Positions 1 through 7,921 of a stretch of DNA of 43,733 nt are shown piece by piece. The translations under genes and the position numbers were made by a program. The DNA lies in assembly GCA_002690995.1 (NCBI GenBank), contig NZGS01000088.1, forward strand, positions 1-43,733, written 5' to 3'. Numbering within the stretch: position 1 is the stretch's first letter; each line of letters opens with the position of its first letter. Below the pieces are notes generated by a model. The model did no database searches. It was not told the DNA's origin and saw only the letters and a program-made list of their open reading frames with translations. Source of the DNA: Rhodospirillaceae bacterium (lineage in GTDB: Bacteria > Pseudomonadota > Alphaproteobacteria > Thalassobaculales > Thalassobaculaceae).

Positions 1-1
1 A

Positions 2-310
2 AATATATACGAATATAGATATTATCGCTGCAAGGTGGGCAAGACAAAAGTATTTGCCGAGGCTATAACCAAGGCTATGAGCGTAAGGGAACGACATTCT
101 AAAAATGTTTGCATTTGGATCACAGACACCGGGCAACCTAATGAGGTTTCGCACTTGTGGGTATATACGGACTTGAATCATCGCGCTGAGGCGAGAGCTG
201 CTGCTGCTGCCGATCCGGACTGGAAAGAATTCTTGAAAGATGGACCGGACAGACTCGACGAAATGCACGCTTCTATACTTATGCCTTGGAGCCACTCTCC
301 ATTGAAGTAG
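2..310 (+). CDS. NIPSNAP family protein, 5' end outside the window
   Basis: The reading frame is open from the window edge and ends at TAG 308-310, so 102 residues are visible. The visible protein begins NIYEYRYYR and ends ILMPWSHSPLK. An aromatic-rich start and a final 'P.S.LK' are typical of the small NIPSNAP domain (about 100 residues, ferredoxin-like dimeric alpha/beta barrel fold). A GTG at 35 could be taken as the start, but the residues before it match the family, so the true start is most likely one or two codons before base 1. NIPSNAP proteins in bacteria have no firmly known reaction. No hairpin terminator is visible in the 110 bases that follow, before the convergent gluQ. Confidence 0.75.
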   Translation, partial: NIYEYRYYRCKVGKTKVFAEAITKAMSVRERHSKNVCIWITDTGQPNEVSHLWVYTDLNHRAEARAAAAADPDWKEFLKDGPDRLDEMHASILMPWSHSPLK

Positions 311-419
311 GGACTTTAACCTTAGTTCAGCTATTAAACATCCTAAGGGCTTGAGATCGGGGCTTTTAGAAACTTTTTTAAATATTTGCACACGGAGTTA
401 ACCGAACAAGCAAGGCAAA

Positions 420-1262
420 CTATATGAAGCCTAAACGCCGAATGAGATCTTCTGGTTTTTGACCAGATTCTCTTAAGTCTTTCAGCGAGGCAGATTTATT
501 CCGTTTTGCCAACCTCACGCCATTTTCATCGGTAATTATTTTATGATGATGATAATCTGGGGTTGGTAATTCTAAAAGCCTTTGAAGCAATCTATGAATA
601 TGGGTGACCTGAAATAGATCATCTCCTCGTGTAACCCGTGTTACACCTTGTACTGCATCATCTATTGTCACCGACAAGTGATAACTTGTCGCAATATCTT
701 TTCTGGCTAATACTATATCTCCAAATATTTCTGGTTCTGCCGATTGCTCACCATGCTTGGTGTCAAACCATTTTAATTTACCACCCAAACTTGCGGCAGC
801 TTCCATACGTAGCCGAATTGCGTAAGGCGCGCCTTTTTCCAAGCGTCGCTCATTTTCTCTCGTTGAGATGTAACGCAACGTGTTCCTAGGAGAACTCTGA
901 TCTATTTTTGCAGCATCTTTTTCGTGGGGAGCGGACATTGCTTCTGCTAGCTCTTTGCGTGATAAGGTACAGCGATAAAGAAGGCCGAGATTGTCGAGTT
1001 TTTCTAATCCCTTTGTGTAATCAGCCATATGGTTTGACTGTTTTCGAATCGGTTCAGGCCATTTGAGCTTTAACCATGATAAATCTTCCAAAATAGATTT
1101 TTCAAAAGCGGAGTTGCATCTTTCTATGTCAATATCCTCTATGCGCAACAAAAACTTACCGTTATTTAGGCGAGCTTCTCGCTCTGCAATTAAAGCGGAG
1201 TACGCGTGTCCGAGGTGAAGATTACCTGTTGGACTTGGAGCAAAACGAGTGACAATTTCCAT
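420..1262 (-). CDS. gluQ: Glutamyl-Q tRNA(Asp) synthetase
   Basis: This is a truncated paralogue of glutamyl-tRNA synthetase (280 residues, no anticodon-binding domain). The family attaches glutamate to the queuosine base of tRNA(Asp) in the cytoplasm. The start FAPSPTGNLHLGHAYSAL contains the class I HIGH-type motif (HLGH), and LAKRNKSASL near the C terminus is the KMSKS-type loop. I chose the ATG at 1262 (MEIVTRF); a TTG six codons upstream is possible. One oddity: relatives such as E. coli YadB carry a C-x-C...Y-x3-C zinc cluster after the Tyr-Arg-Cys segment. Here only one Cys is seen (YRCTLSRKEL) and no later matching Cys, so the zinc site appears lost. The gene is divergent from the esterase gene that follows and convergent with the NIPSNAP gene. 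Confidence 0.92.
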   Translation of the reverse strand: MEIVTRFAPSPTGNLHLGHAYSALIAEREARLNNGKFLLRIEDIDIERCNSAFEKSILEDLSWLKLKWPEPIRKQSNHMADYTKGLEKLDNLGLLYRCTLSRKELAEAMSAPHEKDAAKIDQSSPRNTLRYISTRENERRLEKGAPYAIRLRMEAAASLGGKLKWFDTKHGEQSAEPEIFGDIVLARKDIATSYHLSVTIDDAVQGVTRVTRGDDLFQVTHIHRLLQRLLELPTPDYHHHKIITDENGVRLAKRNKSASLKDLRESGQKPEDLIRRLGFI

Positions 1263-1340
1263 CGATATAAATATTCTCAAGATAGTTTCTTAATAAACCT
1301 TATGTCGGATTCGATTGAAATTAAAGGGACCTGTAAGTAT

Positions 1341-1353
1341 CACTAATTTAGTG
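1341..1353. repeat. Small inverted repeat in the gluQ/esterase divergent region
   Basis: CACTAA and TTAGTG flank a single T, giving a 13-base dyad 39 bases before the esterase start. A site this short could be an operator half-site pair or chance. No second copy was seen. Confidence 0.2.
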
Positions 1354-1391
1354 TAGTAGGCAAAAACAACATTAGTAGCGGAGACAAAAAA

Positions 1392-2051
1392 ATGATTAAC
1401 TTGGAAGGTCCTAGGCAACCGCCAAAAAACGGTGAGCCAGCTAAAGCGCTTGCAATCTTGTTACATGGCTACGGTGCTGATGGTAATGACCTTATTGGTT
1501 TAGCACCGGTTCTTTCCTCCAAGCTACCACATGTTGAATTCATCTCGCCACATGCTCCATTCCCATGCGAAATGTCGCCATTTGGCCGCCAATGGTTTAG
1601 TTTAGGAGACAGGTCGGCAGATGCGATGTTGGGTGGGGCCAGAATGGCGGCTCAAATACTAGATGATTTCTTAAATGAGCAGCTAGAGAAATCTAAATTA
1701 ACGCCGGATAGATTAGCGCTGATCGGTTTCAGCCAGGGTACTATGATGTCTCTATTCGTTGGACCTCGTCGCTCAGAACAAATTGCTGGGATTGTTGGGT
1801 ACTCAGGGCGTTTGCTTGCGGGAGATCTCCTCAAAAAAGAGATAAAAACATCGCCCCCAGTAACCCTGATTCATGGCGCGGCGGACGAAATGGTCCCTGC
1901 TGAAGCTCTTCAGCATGCGGTTAAAGGGCTGGAAGATGTTGGCATAACTGTTACATCAGAATTGCGCCCTGGACTAGGCCACTCAATTGATGAAAGAGGA
2001 CTGGAAATAGCAAAGTCGTTTCTATCAAACATATTAGGGAAATTTGCTTGA
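1392..2051 (+). CDS. Phospholipase/carboxylesterase family alpha/beta-hydrolase
   Basis: A 219-residue serine hydrolase of the phospholipase/carboxylesterase (YpfH/acyl-protein thioesterase-like) family. Visible elements in order: LLHGYGADG near residue 25 (oxyanion strand and turn), SPHAPFPCEM, the nucleophile elbow GFSQG around residue 117, the acidic residue in HGAADEMVP around residue 165, and the catalytic His in GLGHSIDERG near residue 197. There is no signal peptide, so it is probably cytoplasmic. The ATG follows a GCGGAG Shine-Dalgarno. It stands alone: divergent from gluQ and 150 bases before the HNH gene. Members hydrolyse short acyl esters; the natural substrate is not predictable here. 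Confidence 0.88.
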   Translation: MINLEGPRQPPKNGEPAKALAILLHGYGADGNDLIGLAPVLSSKLPHVEFISPHAPFPCEMSPFGRQWFSLGDRSADAMLGGARMAAQILDDFLNEQLEKSKLTPDRLALIGFSQGTMMSLFVGPRRSEQIAGIVGYSGRLLAGDLLKKEIKTSPPVTLIHGAADEMVPAEALQHAVKGLEDVGITVTSELRPGLGHSIDERGLEIAKSFLSNILGKFA

Positions 2052-2205
2052 TTATCTGGATATACTTTTTTGCGTTTTGCCCTCTGCAGTAATCTCGACT
2101 GTAACTATTTAAAACTAATTTCGTTTTTGATAGACACGGTTACCTAGAATCGAGGTAGTGTTTAATTGAAAAGTTCTTTACGCGGCTTACATAAGATTTA
2201 AGATT

Positions 2206-2790
2206 TTGCATGAAAGAGACTTTGAAGTGAACCAGGTTGAAAACTCTCCAGTTCTAGTGCTGAACGCAGACTATAGACCCCTCAGCTACTTCCCGCTCTC
2301 TCTTTGGTCATGGCAAGATACTGTCAAAGCGGTATTTCTAGATCGGGTAAACGTATTATCGGAATATGAACATAAAATACGTTCTCCGAGTTTTGAAATG
2401 AGATTGCCAAGTGTCATCGCTTTAAAGGAGTTTGTGCTGCAGTCGCGGCGGCCCGCCTTTACTCGATTTAACGTGTTTTTGAGAGATAGATTTTCTTGTC
2501 AGTACTGCGGCAATAAGTTCCCTACTCAAGAGTTAACTTTTGATCATTTGGTGCCAAGATCGCGTGGTGGAAAAACGAGTTGGAAAAATGTCGTAACGGC
2601 TTGCAGTAGGTGTAATTTAAAAAAAGGTAACCACTTGCCTGAAGCAGTGAAAATGCATCCAAGAAATCAACCCCGAATTCCATCTAATTATGAGTTGCAG
2701 GAAAACGGACGTGCCTTTCCACCAAATCATCTGCACGAAAGCTGGCGGGACTTCTTATATTGGGACAGTGAGCTAGAAGAGGGAGATTAA
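2206..2790 (+). CDS. HNH endonuclease family protein
   Basis: A 194-residue protein with an HNH domain at about residues 95-145. CQYC and CSRC form the zinc-holding Cys pairs, FDHLVPRSRGG carries the catalytic His and downstream Arg/Gly, and WKNVVTACSRCN is the Asn helix. The N-terminal part (VLVLNADYRPLSYFPLSLW) is the usual conserved lead of this widespread, stand-alone bacterial HNH family, whose biological role is not established. No group I/II intron or methylase lies next to it, so it does not look like a homing or restriction gene. The start is uncertain: a TTG at 2206 opens the frame and a GTG at 2227 is also possible. Its end is 8 bases from the end of convergent coq7. Confidence 0.85.
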   Translation: MHERDFEVNQVENSPVLVLNADYRPLSYFPLSLWSWQDTVKAVFLDRVNVLSEYEHKIRSPSFEMRLPSVIALKEFVLQSRRPAFTRFNVFLRDRFSCQYCGNKFPTQELTFDHLVPRSRGGKTSWKNVVTACSRCNLKKGNHLPEAVKMHPRNQPRIPSNYELQENGRAFPPNHLHESWRDFLYWDSELEEGD

Positions 2791-2798
2791 AGCTTTAC

Positions 2799-3356
2799 TT
2801 ATAGGCGCTCTGACAACCAAATTGCCAATTTACTGCCTGCGCGGATCGTTCTTTTCAAAACAGGATAACCAGGCGTTGTCTCCCCACCAAGATCAATAGC
2901 CGTGTCTCTATGTTCTAGCTCTTCGTCTCTGAAACGATTGATCGTTTCTCTCAACTCGCGCTCATCTTCTGTTAACTGGGCGGCCTGGTCTGCGTAATGT
3001 TCGTCGATGACCTCTTCAACGGCCACTGTGCAAGCCATTGCAGCTTTTGGACCTAAAAGAGCAGTACCAACGCCTAACGCGAAACCGGCTACATTCCACA
3101 GTGGATGTAGCACAGTGGGTCTTACTTTTCTCTCTACAATAAGTTTTTCAAAAGTTTCAAGGTGATGCAGCTCCTGATCTTTCATATGCTCTATCACGGC
3201 GGCATCTTTAGTATTTTTCAGCACGGCTAGCTGGCCCTCGTAAATTCGCTTAGCCCCAAACTCACCAGCATGGTTAACCCTAATAAACCGTTCGACAAGA
3301 TCTGATTGGGATAAGTCGCCCGGGAGTTCTGACTGTTCCACTTTTTTCTTTTTCAT
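2799..3356 (-). CDS. coq7: Demethoxyubiquinone hydroxylase (Coq7 family)
   Basis: A di-iron carboxylate enzyme that hydroxylates 5-demethoxyubiquinol in the late steps of ubiquinone synthesis, at the inner membrane. All expected iron ligands are visible: E32 (NHAGEFGA), E62 and H65 (QELHHLE), E114 (VEEVIDEHY), E146 and H149 (DEELEHRD). The ATG at 3356 is preferred over one 24 bases upstream because it gives an ATGA overlap with the stop of dsbB, a typical coupled junction. The protein is then 185 residues with a Lys-rich start. It is the last gene of a minus-strand run, DedA-like - dsbB - coq7. Its presence means the organism uses ubiquinone and aerobic respiration. Confidence 0.95.
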   Translation of the reverse strand: MKKKKVEQSELPGDLSQSDLVERFIRVNHAGEFGAKRIYEGQLAVLKNTKDAAVIEHMKDQELHHLETFEKLIVERKVRPTVLHPLWNVAGFALGVGTALLGPKAAMACTVAVEEVIDEHYADQAAQLTEDERELRETINRFRDEELEHRDTAIDLGGETTPGYPVLKRTIRAGSKLAIWLSERL

Positions 3357-3862
3357 ACCTTTACCCTTATGTTCCACCACTTAAATATGGCGAATGCTGG
3401 GATAAAAGAAAGTCCTATCGATAGAATAAGATTATAACCTGCCATTGAAACACCAAATAAAGACCAAGCTATCTCATCACAACGAACTATTGGTTGCTGA
3501 AGGAGTTTTAATCGAAATGCCTCAACGGTTGTTGCCTCAATATTGCTGCCACAGCCTTGAGTGCCAGGCCAAAATTGCTGTTCCACCCCAATATGAAACA
3601 AAGCAATGCCGGCACCTACCAAAGACGTTAAGGCCAAAATGATAAAAATCCGCACTACGAAAGGAGGTGACAACTTGAACACGAGTGTCATCAGGCAAAG
3701 GGTAATTGCCAAACCATGCGGAATTCTCTGATAAATACAGAGAGAACATGGTTTTAAGCCACCAATATACTCAAAAGCGAAAGCAGCGATGAGCGCAGCA
3801 GTTGAAAACAAAATTATGATGAAGCAGCTCTTGGTAAAAATGACGTTGTTTTTGCTAAGCAT
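3353..3862 (-). CDS. dsbB: Disulfide bond formation protein DsbB
   Basis: A 169-residue inner-membrane protein with four predicted helices. It reoxidises DsbA-type thiol oxidases and passes electrons to quinone. The first redox pair is CSLC just after helix 1, followed by IYQRIPH, the usual conserved Tyr-Gln-Arg segment near the quinone site. The second pair is in the long periplasmic loop: the Cys of TQGCGSN and the Cys of IVRCDEI. Both pairs are therefore present. It overlaps coq7 by four bases (ATGA) and lies 18 bases after the DedA-like gene, so the three are probably one transcript. A DsbA-type partner is encoded at 16452-17087, far away. Coupling to coq7 fits its need for ubiquinone, though this is an inference. 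Confidence 0.9.
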   Translation of the reverse strand: MLSKNNVIFTKSCFIIILFSTAALIAAFAFEYIGGLKPCSLCIYQRIPHGLAITLCLMTLVFKLSPPFVVRIFIILALTSLVGAGIALFHIGVEQQFWPGTQGCGSNIEATTVEAFRLKLLQQPIVRCDEIAWSLFGVSMAGYNLILSIGLSFIPAFAIFKWWNIRVKV

Positions 3863-3880
3863 AAAAAAAAACAGGCTTTC

Positions 3881-4462
3881 TTAGTTACTAAAAGACTTTA
3901 ACCAAAAATAAATCACGAGCAGGCAACAGCCCGTTACGATGGTTATTAACCCAAAATATTTCTCTAACAAGGCTCTAATTTTATCCCCGAAATAATAAAG
4001 GAGAAATGAAACCACAAAAAACCGGAATCCTCGTGATAGGACAGACAGCCCGATAAACAGGGCAAGGTTTAATTGTGCCATACCACTTGCAATGGTGATT
4101 ATTTTATACGGGAATGGTGTAAGGCCGGCTAGGAATACCGCCCAGCCTCCCCAATATTGATACATTTCGTTGAATTCAGAAACATTATTTTGGTAACCGT
4201 AAAATTGGATAAGCGGCATGGCTGCTGTCTCGAATAGGAGTAATCCGATAAAGTAGGCGGCGACACCCCCGACGACTGAGAAAAGGGTGCAGGTTAACGC
4301 AATTCGCCACCAATCTGATGGTTTTGCGAGTACCATGGGAACGACCATAACATCTGGCGGAATTGGGAAAAATGAACTTTCGGTAAAGGCAACCAAGGCC
4401 AAATATCTTTTAGCGTGTTGATGTTCTGCTAAGTTTAAAAGTTTTTTATAAATTTTCTGCAC
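3881..4462 (-). CDS. DedA/YqaA-like (SNARE-associated/VTT domain) membrane protein
   Basis: A 193-residue integral membrane protein. Family features: ESSFFPIPPDVMVVPMVLA (the acidic-Phe-Pro-Pro segment of YqaA/DedA-type proteins), a glycine-rich re-entrant stretch SVVGGVAAYFIG, and FLAGLTPFPYKIITIASGMA with the conserved Gly-x-x-Pro-Phe-Pro and Lys. SRGFRFF resembles the conserved Arg helix near the C terminus. DedA-superfamily proteins act in lipid flipping or proton-dependent envelope homeostasis; the exact substrate here is unknown. It begins with GTG at 4462 and is the first gene of the run that continues into dsbB and coq7. Confidence 0.85.
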   Translation of the reverse strand: MQKIYKKLLNLAEHQHAKRYLALVAFTESSFFPIPPDVMVVPMVLAKPSDWWRIALTCTLFSVVGGVAAYFIGLLLFETAAMPLIQFYGYQNNVSEFNEMYQYWGGWAVFLAGLTPFPYKIITIASGMAQLNLALFIGLSVLSRGFRFFVVSFLLYYFGDKIRALLEKYFGLITIVTGCCLLVIYFWLKSFSN

Positions 4463-4685
4463 GTTGCTGATGTTTCAAAGTAGATGTTTGAACTATTCTT
4501 GTAATACCTTAACGGCACTTTATTTTACTCGATTCGCTTAGATCTTTTTTCAAAAGTCGAGTTCTTATTCTATATTTAGTAGTTTTTTGCGAATGAGGTA
4601 TCATCATATGGTAATTTTTAACTCTCGTTAAGGTTTCTTAAGATCAGACGTTGATGCTTTGTCGAAGCCCCGCTATGCTGGGCCT

Positions 4686-4715
4686 TGATACTGCCATAAA
4701 AAATTGCCAGTATCA
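4686..4715. promoter_or_regulatory. Inverted repeat upstream of the TRAP operon
   Basis: TGATACTG (4686-4693) and CAGTATCA (4708-4715) form a perfect 8-base inverted repeat around an AT-rich 14-base spacer, 34 bases before the dctP ATG. It lies in the 287-base region between two divergent genes, which otherwise shows only AT-rich DNA and a smaller GCCC/GGGC pair near 4667-4684. The dyad could be an operator or a leader hairpin. It has no T tract, so it is not a terminator. Confidence 0.4.
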
Positions 4716-4749
4716 CAAATATTAAGTTTTCACAGGGAAGGAAAATTTT

Positions 4750-5799
4750 ATGCGTAAAACCATAATCGCTCTGAGCGTACTAGGGTTTGGTATCGCAGGC
4801 TTAACAGAAGTCAGCGCTCCAACACCAGCAGGGGCTCAAGAGGTTAAAGGTCCTAAGATTACATGGAGAATGTCTCTTTGGGGCAAAAGAAGAGCTTTTA
4901 CTGAAGCACCAGAATATACAGCTAAAATGGTTAGCGAAAAAACAGGTGGTAACTTCCAGATCAAGCTCTACTATGGACAACAGCTATCGAAAAGCAAGGA
5001 AAACCTTGATGGCATCGCAGTTGGTGCTTTTGAAATGGCTTCTTTTTGTGCAGCCTATCATCCAGGTAAAAACCAGCCTCTAAACGTGTTGGATTTGCCA
5101 TTTTTGCCTATTCCAACTTTAGACGTTCAACGGAAAGTGCATGATGCGATCTACAATCATCCGTCGTCTACTAAAGCGCTCGCTAAGTGGAATGCAAAGA
5201 TATACATGTCGATGATGCTCCCTCAATATGAGTACATAGGTCGGGGACCTGTTCCGAAAAGCGTTTCGGATTTTAAAGGAAAACGGTTAAGAGCGCTCGG
5301 CGGTATGGGACGTGCAGCTAAGGCAATTGGTGCAATTCCAACTACGATGCCGGCTTCCGAAACCTACACAGCTTTGCAGAGGGGAACAGTTGATGCCATC
5401 GGTTTCCCATATACCTACACTTTTGCAGCTTATAAGTTGGACGAAATCGCCGATTGGTATACTACAAATATGTCATTAGGTTCGGTCAATTGCCCAATCG
5501 TCTTCAATATTGACTCTTACAACGCCCTTCCTGAACAATACAAGAAACTATTGGAAGATGTTAAAGACGGCTCCTACAAGGCTCAAGGAGAAGCTTATGC
5601 GGCAAAGGATAAAGTTAACATAGCAAAATGGGCAAAAAACCCCAAGCTTACAGCCGTGAAAATGCCAGAGGACGAAATGGCTAATTTTCGAAAAATTGCC
5701 GGTGAGCCATTGTGGAACGATTGGGTTAAAGAAAATAAAGGCAAAATTCCAGCACAAGAATTGTTGGATATCGTTCTTAAGACAGCCAAAGGAGGCTGA
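4750..5799 (+). CDS. dctP: TRAP transporter substrate-binding protein, DctP family
   Basis: The periplasmic solute receptor of a tripartite ATP-independent transporter, 349 residues. A signal peptide is visible (MRKTI start, hydrophobic core, then Ala-rich APTPAGAQ with cleavage near residue 29). After it come the receptor landmarks: GGNFQIKLYYGQQL, IAVGAFEMASF, LDLPFLP, and the segment KGKRLRALGG whose Arg is the family's usual carboxylate-contacting residue. GTVDAIGFPYTYTFAAYKL follows. The ATG sits after an AGGGAAGGA ribosome-binding site. The ligand is likely an organic acid but is not predictable. The gene is followed by a strong hairpin terminator before the permease genes, which suggests the receptor is made in excess of the membrane subunits. 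Confidence 0.93.
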   Translation: MRKTIIALSVLGFGIAGLTEVSAPTPAGAQEVKGPKITWRMSLWGKRRAFTEAPEYTAKMVSEKTGGNFQIKLYYGQQLSKSKENLDGIAVGAFEMASFCAAYHPGKNQPLNVLDLPFLPIPTLDVQRKVHDAIYNHPSSTKALAKWNAKIYMSMMLPQYEYIGRGPVPKSVSDFKGKRLRALGGMGRAAKAIGAIPTTMPASETYTALQRGTVDAIGFPYTYTFAAYKLDEIADWYTTNMSLGSVNCPIVFNIDSYNALPEQYKKLLEDVKDGSYKAQGEAYAAKDKVNIAKWAKNPKLTAVKMPEDEMANFRKIAGEPLWNDWVKENKGKIPAQELLDIVLKTAKGG

Positions 5800-5820
5800 T
5801 CTCTTTAATCTAAGTTAAAT

Positions 5821-5859
5821 GAGGTCGCCGGGGTTGATGTCTCTGGCGACCTTTTTTTT
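5821..5859 (+). terminator. Rho-independent terminator/attenuator between dctP and dctQ
   Basis: AGGTCGCC (5822-5829) and GGCGACCT (5845-5852) pair perfectly around a 15-base loop and are followed by eight T residues. This is a textbook intrinsic terminator. It sits inside the transporter operon, 27 bases before the likely dctQ start, so it probably lets only part of the transcripts continue into the permease genes. Confidence 0.9.
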
Positions 5860-5885
5860 AAGTGTTTGATGATTGGTTTTTAATA

Positions 5886-6542
5886 ATGGTAAGTACAGAT
5901 CATTCACAACAATCCGAAGCGACCCGTTTTCTTGCATGGGCTGATGAAAAGCTCTTCAAAATGGAAACAGCCTTTAATCTTACGTCTGCAATGCTCATAC
6001 TTTTTTTGATGTTGTTAGCGGTCGTTCAGGTTGTTGGACGAAAGTTTTTTAATTTTCCAATCCCCGGCTATGTCGATTGGGTTGAATTTGCGATGGCTAT
6101 TTTTTGTTTCCTCAGCATCGCATATACCCAAAAACTGGGTGGACATGTCCGAATGGAATTTTTTATAGGACGTTTTTCGGGAAGATTGTTATGGACCCTT
6201 GAGGTGATAGGTACCTTAGTGGCCATGCTAATTATTGCTATACTGATGTGGTACGGCTGGGAACACTTCCTCAGGGCTTGGGATATCGGTGATAGCTCAA
6301 TTGATATCGAACTGCCAATTTGGCCCGGTAAACTGATAGTTGTTATAGCTTTCATAAGCCTTGAACTGCGCTTACTAGTTCAATTGTTTGGATTTTTAAG
6401 ATTGGTGAGGTATCCGGATGCGAACCCAATTGGAGTACCAATGATAGAGACCGTCGATGAGCAAGCTCAGCATGAGATTGATGCAGGATTGGCTGGCGAA
6501 GAGGAAAAAGTTGATATTGTTGGGCGAGGAGCTAAATCATGA
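5886..6542 (+). CDS. dctQ: TRAP transporter small permease, DctQ family
   Basis: The small four-helix membrane subunit of the transporter. Helices are visible at about residues 30-50, 65-85, 100-125 and 145-170. The segment ending GYVDWVEFAMAIFCFLSIAYTQKLGGHVRMEFFI matches the DctQ conserved region (the 'W..E.....' helix followed by a polar His-Val-Arg turn). I chose ATG 5886 (MVSTDHSQQ, 218 residues). A GTG at 5862 is in frame but lies three bases after the terminator T tract. The C terminus carries an acidic tail of about 30 residues. Its stop overlaps the dctM start by four bases (ATGA), so the two are translationally coupled. Confidence 0.9.
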   Translation: MVSTDHSQQSEATRFLAWADEKLFKMETAFNLTSAMLILFLMLLAVVQVVGRKFFNFPIPGYVDWVEFAMAIFCFLSIAYTQKLGGHVRMEFFIGRFSGRLLWTLEVIGTLVAMLIIAILMWYGWEHFLRAWDIGDSSIDIELPIWPGKLIVVIAFISLELRLLVQLFGFLRLVRYPDANPIGVPMIETVDEQAQHEIDAGLAGEEEKVDIVGRGAKS

Positions 6543-7837
6543 GTGAATTTGCAATTGGTCTTGTTGGGACAGGGGCGTTGCTGCTTCTGGTGTTTGCCGG
6601 AGTTAGGGTGTTCATCGTTGCTGCCCTAGTTGGCCTTTTTGGGTGCGTGGCTATAATTGGATGGAAAGCGGGTGCTGGAATAAGCGGTACCGTGCCTCAC
6701 TCAAAGTCAATTAACTACGCACTCAGTGTTTTACCAATGTTCATCCTAATAGGATTTATTGCTTACCACGGCGGTTTAACACATGCCTTATTTAGAGCTG
6801 CTAGAAATTGGTTTGGATGGGTTCCAGGCGGTCTTGCCGTAGCGAGTGTTTTTGCTACCGCGGGCTTTGCAGCGGTTTCTGGAGCAAGTACAGCAACAGC
6901 TGCAGTCTTTAGCCGGGTTGCTATTCCGCACATGTTGGAAAATGGATACGACAGGCGTCTGGCTGCCGGTGTTGTTGCAGCGGGGGGTACATTAGCTTCG
7001 CTGATCCCCCCTAGTGCGATCCTTGTGATTTACGCGATCATAGTCGAGGAATCGGTTGGAACGCTGATATTAGCAGGATTTATTCCAGGTGTTGTCTCAG
7101 CACTGATTTATGCTGGACTTATAATTGGGCAGTGTATGTGGAAACCGGAATTGGGACGTGCAATAGAATCGCCGCCAATGTCAGAGAAAATGGCTAGCCT
7201 GCCTGGTACCATTCCAATCTTTGTAGTGGTAGCGGTTATATTTTATTCCATGTACTCGGGAACCGCGACACCAACAGAAGCGGGTGCAGTTGGAGCTTTC
7301 GTGATTTTAGTTGTAGCTCTTCTTAAAGGAATGAAGTGGGCTAGCTTAAAGGAGGCACTTCTAGAGACTGCTAAGCTGACCGTGATGATTTTCGCTTTGA
7401 TATGGGGCGTTCTAATCTTTGTTAGATTCTTGGGCTATGCTGGATTACCTCAAGAATTTGCGGGGTGGATTACAGGGCTACCCTTCCCGCCTGTTGTAAT
7501 AATGATATTGATACTTCTTGGTTATGCCGTCCTTGGTATGTTCATGGACGCGATTGGGATGTTGCTACTTACACTTCCCGTCGTTTATCCCGCTGTTATT
7601 GCTCTGGGTTATGATCCGATCTGGTTTGGCATTATCGTTGTTAAAATGTGCGAGGTTTGTCTGATAACGCCCCCGGTCGGGTTGAATTGCTATGTGGTGG
7701 CGGCAGTTCGGCCCGATATACCCTTGGGTGATGTGTTTAGAGGGATCTTTCCGTTTTTCATAGCAGATGTGATAACGATAGGATTATTCTTGGCTTATCC
7801 GGAGATTGTTCTTTGGTTGCCAAGTGTAGCTAACTAG
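6539..7837 (+). CDS. dctM: TRAP transporter large permease, DctM family
   Basis: The 432-residue large membrane subunit, which carries out sodium-driven substrate translocation. It shows about 12 hydrophobic segments. Hallmarks are SGASTATAAVFSRVAIPHM, GGTLASLIPPSAILVIYAI (the conserved Pro-Pro-Ser hairpin), GTATPTEAGAVGAF, and the C-terminal MCEVCLITPPVGLNCYVV. All are standard DctM positions. It overlaps dctQ by four bases and is closed by a terminator at 7861-7895, so the operon is dctP-dctQ-dctM. No two-component regulator or enzyme gene is in the operon, so the substrate has to be sought by other means. Confidence 0.95.
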   Translation: MSEFAIGLVGTGALLLLVFAGVRVFIVAALVGLFGCVAIIGWKAGAGISGTVPHSKSINYALSVLPMFILIGFIAYHGGLTHALFRAARNWFGWVPGGLAVASVFATAGFAAVSGASTATAAVFSRVAIPHMLENGYDRRLAAGVVAAGGTLASLIPPSAILVIYAIIVEESVGTLILAGFIPGVVSALIYAGLIIGQCMWKPELGRAIESPPMSEKMASLPGTIPIFVVVAVIFYSMYSGTATPTEAGAVGAFVILVVALLKGMKWASLKEALLETAKLTVMIFALIWGVLIFVRFLGYAGLPQEFAGWITGLPFPPVVIMILILLGYAVLGMFMDAIGMLLLTLPVVYPAVIALGYDPIWFGIIVVKMCEVCLITPPVGLNCYVVAAVRPDIPLGDVFRGIFPFFIADVITIGLFLAYPEIVLWLPSVAN

Positions 7838-7860
7838 CTAAACAAACTTCTGAAAGATAA

Positions 7861-7895
7861 AAGGCTCGCTGTTGGAAAACGGCGGGCTTTTTTTT
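7861..7895 (+). terminator. Rho-independent terminator of the TRAP operon
   Basis: GCTCGCTGTT (7864-7873) pairs with AACGGCGGGC (7878-7887) with three G-T pairs and a short loop, followed by eight T residues. It closes the dctPQM operon and faces the end of the convergent nitroreductase gene. Confidence 0.88.
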
Positions 7896-7921
7896 ATTTC
7901 TGATAGTGACCAAGTTGGATT

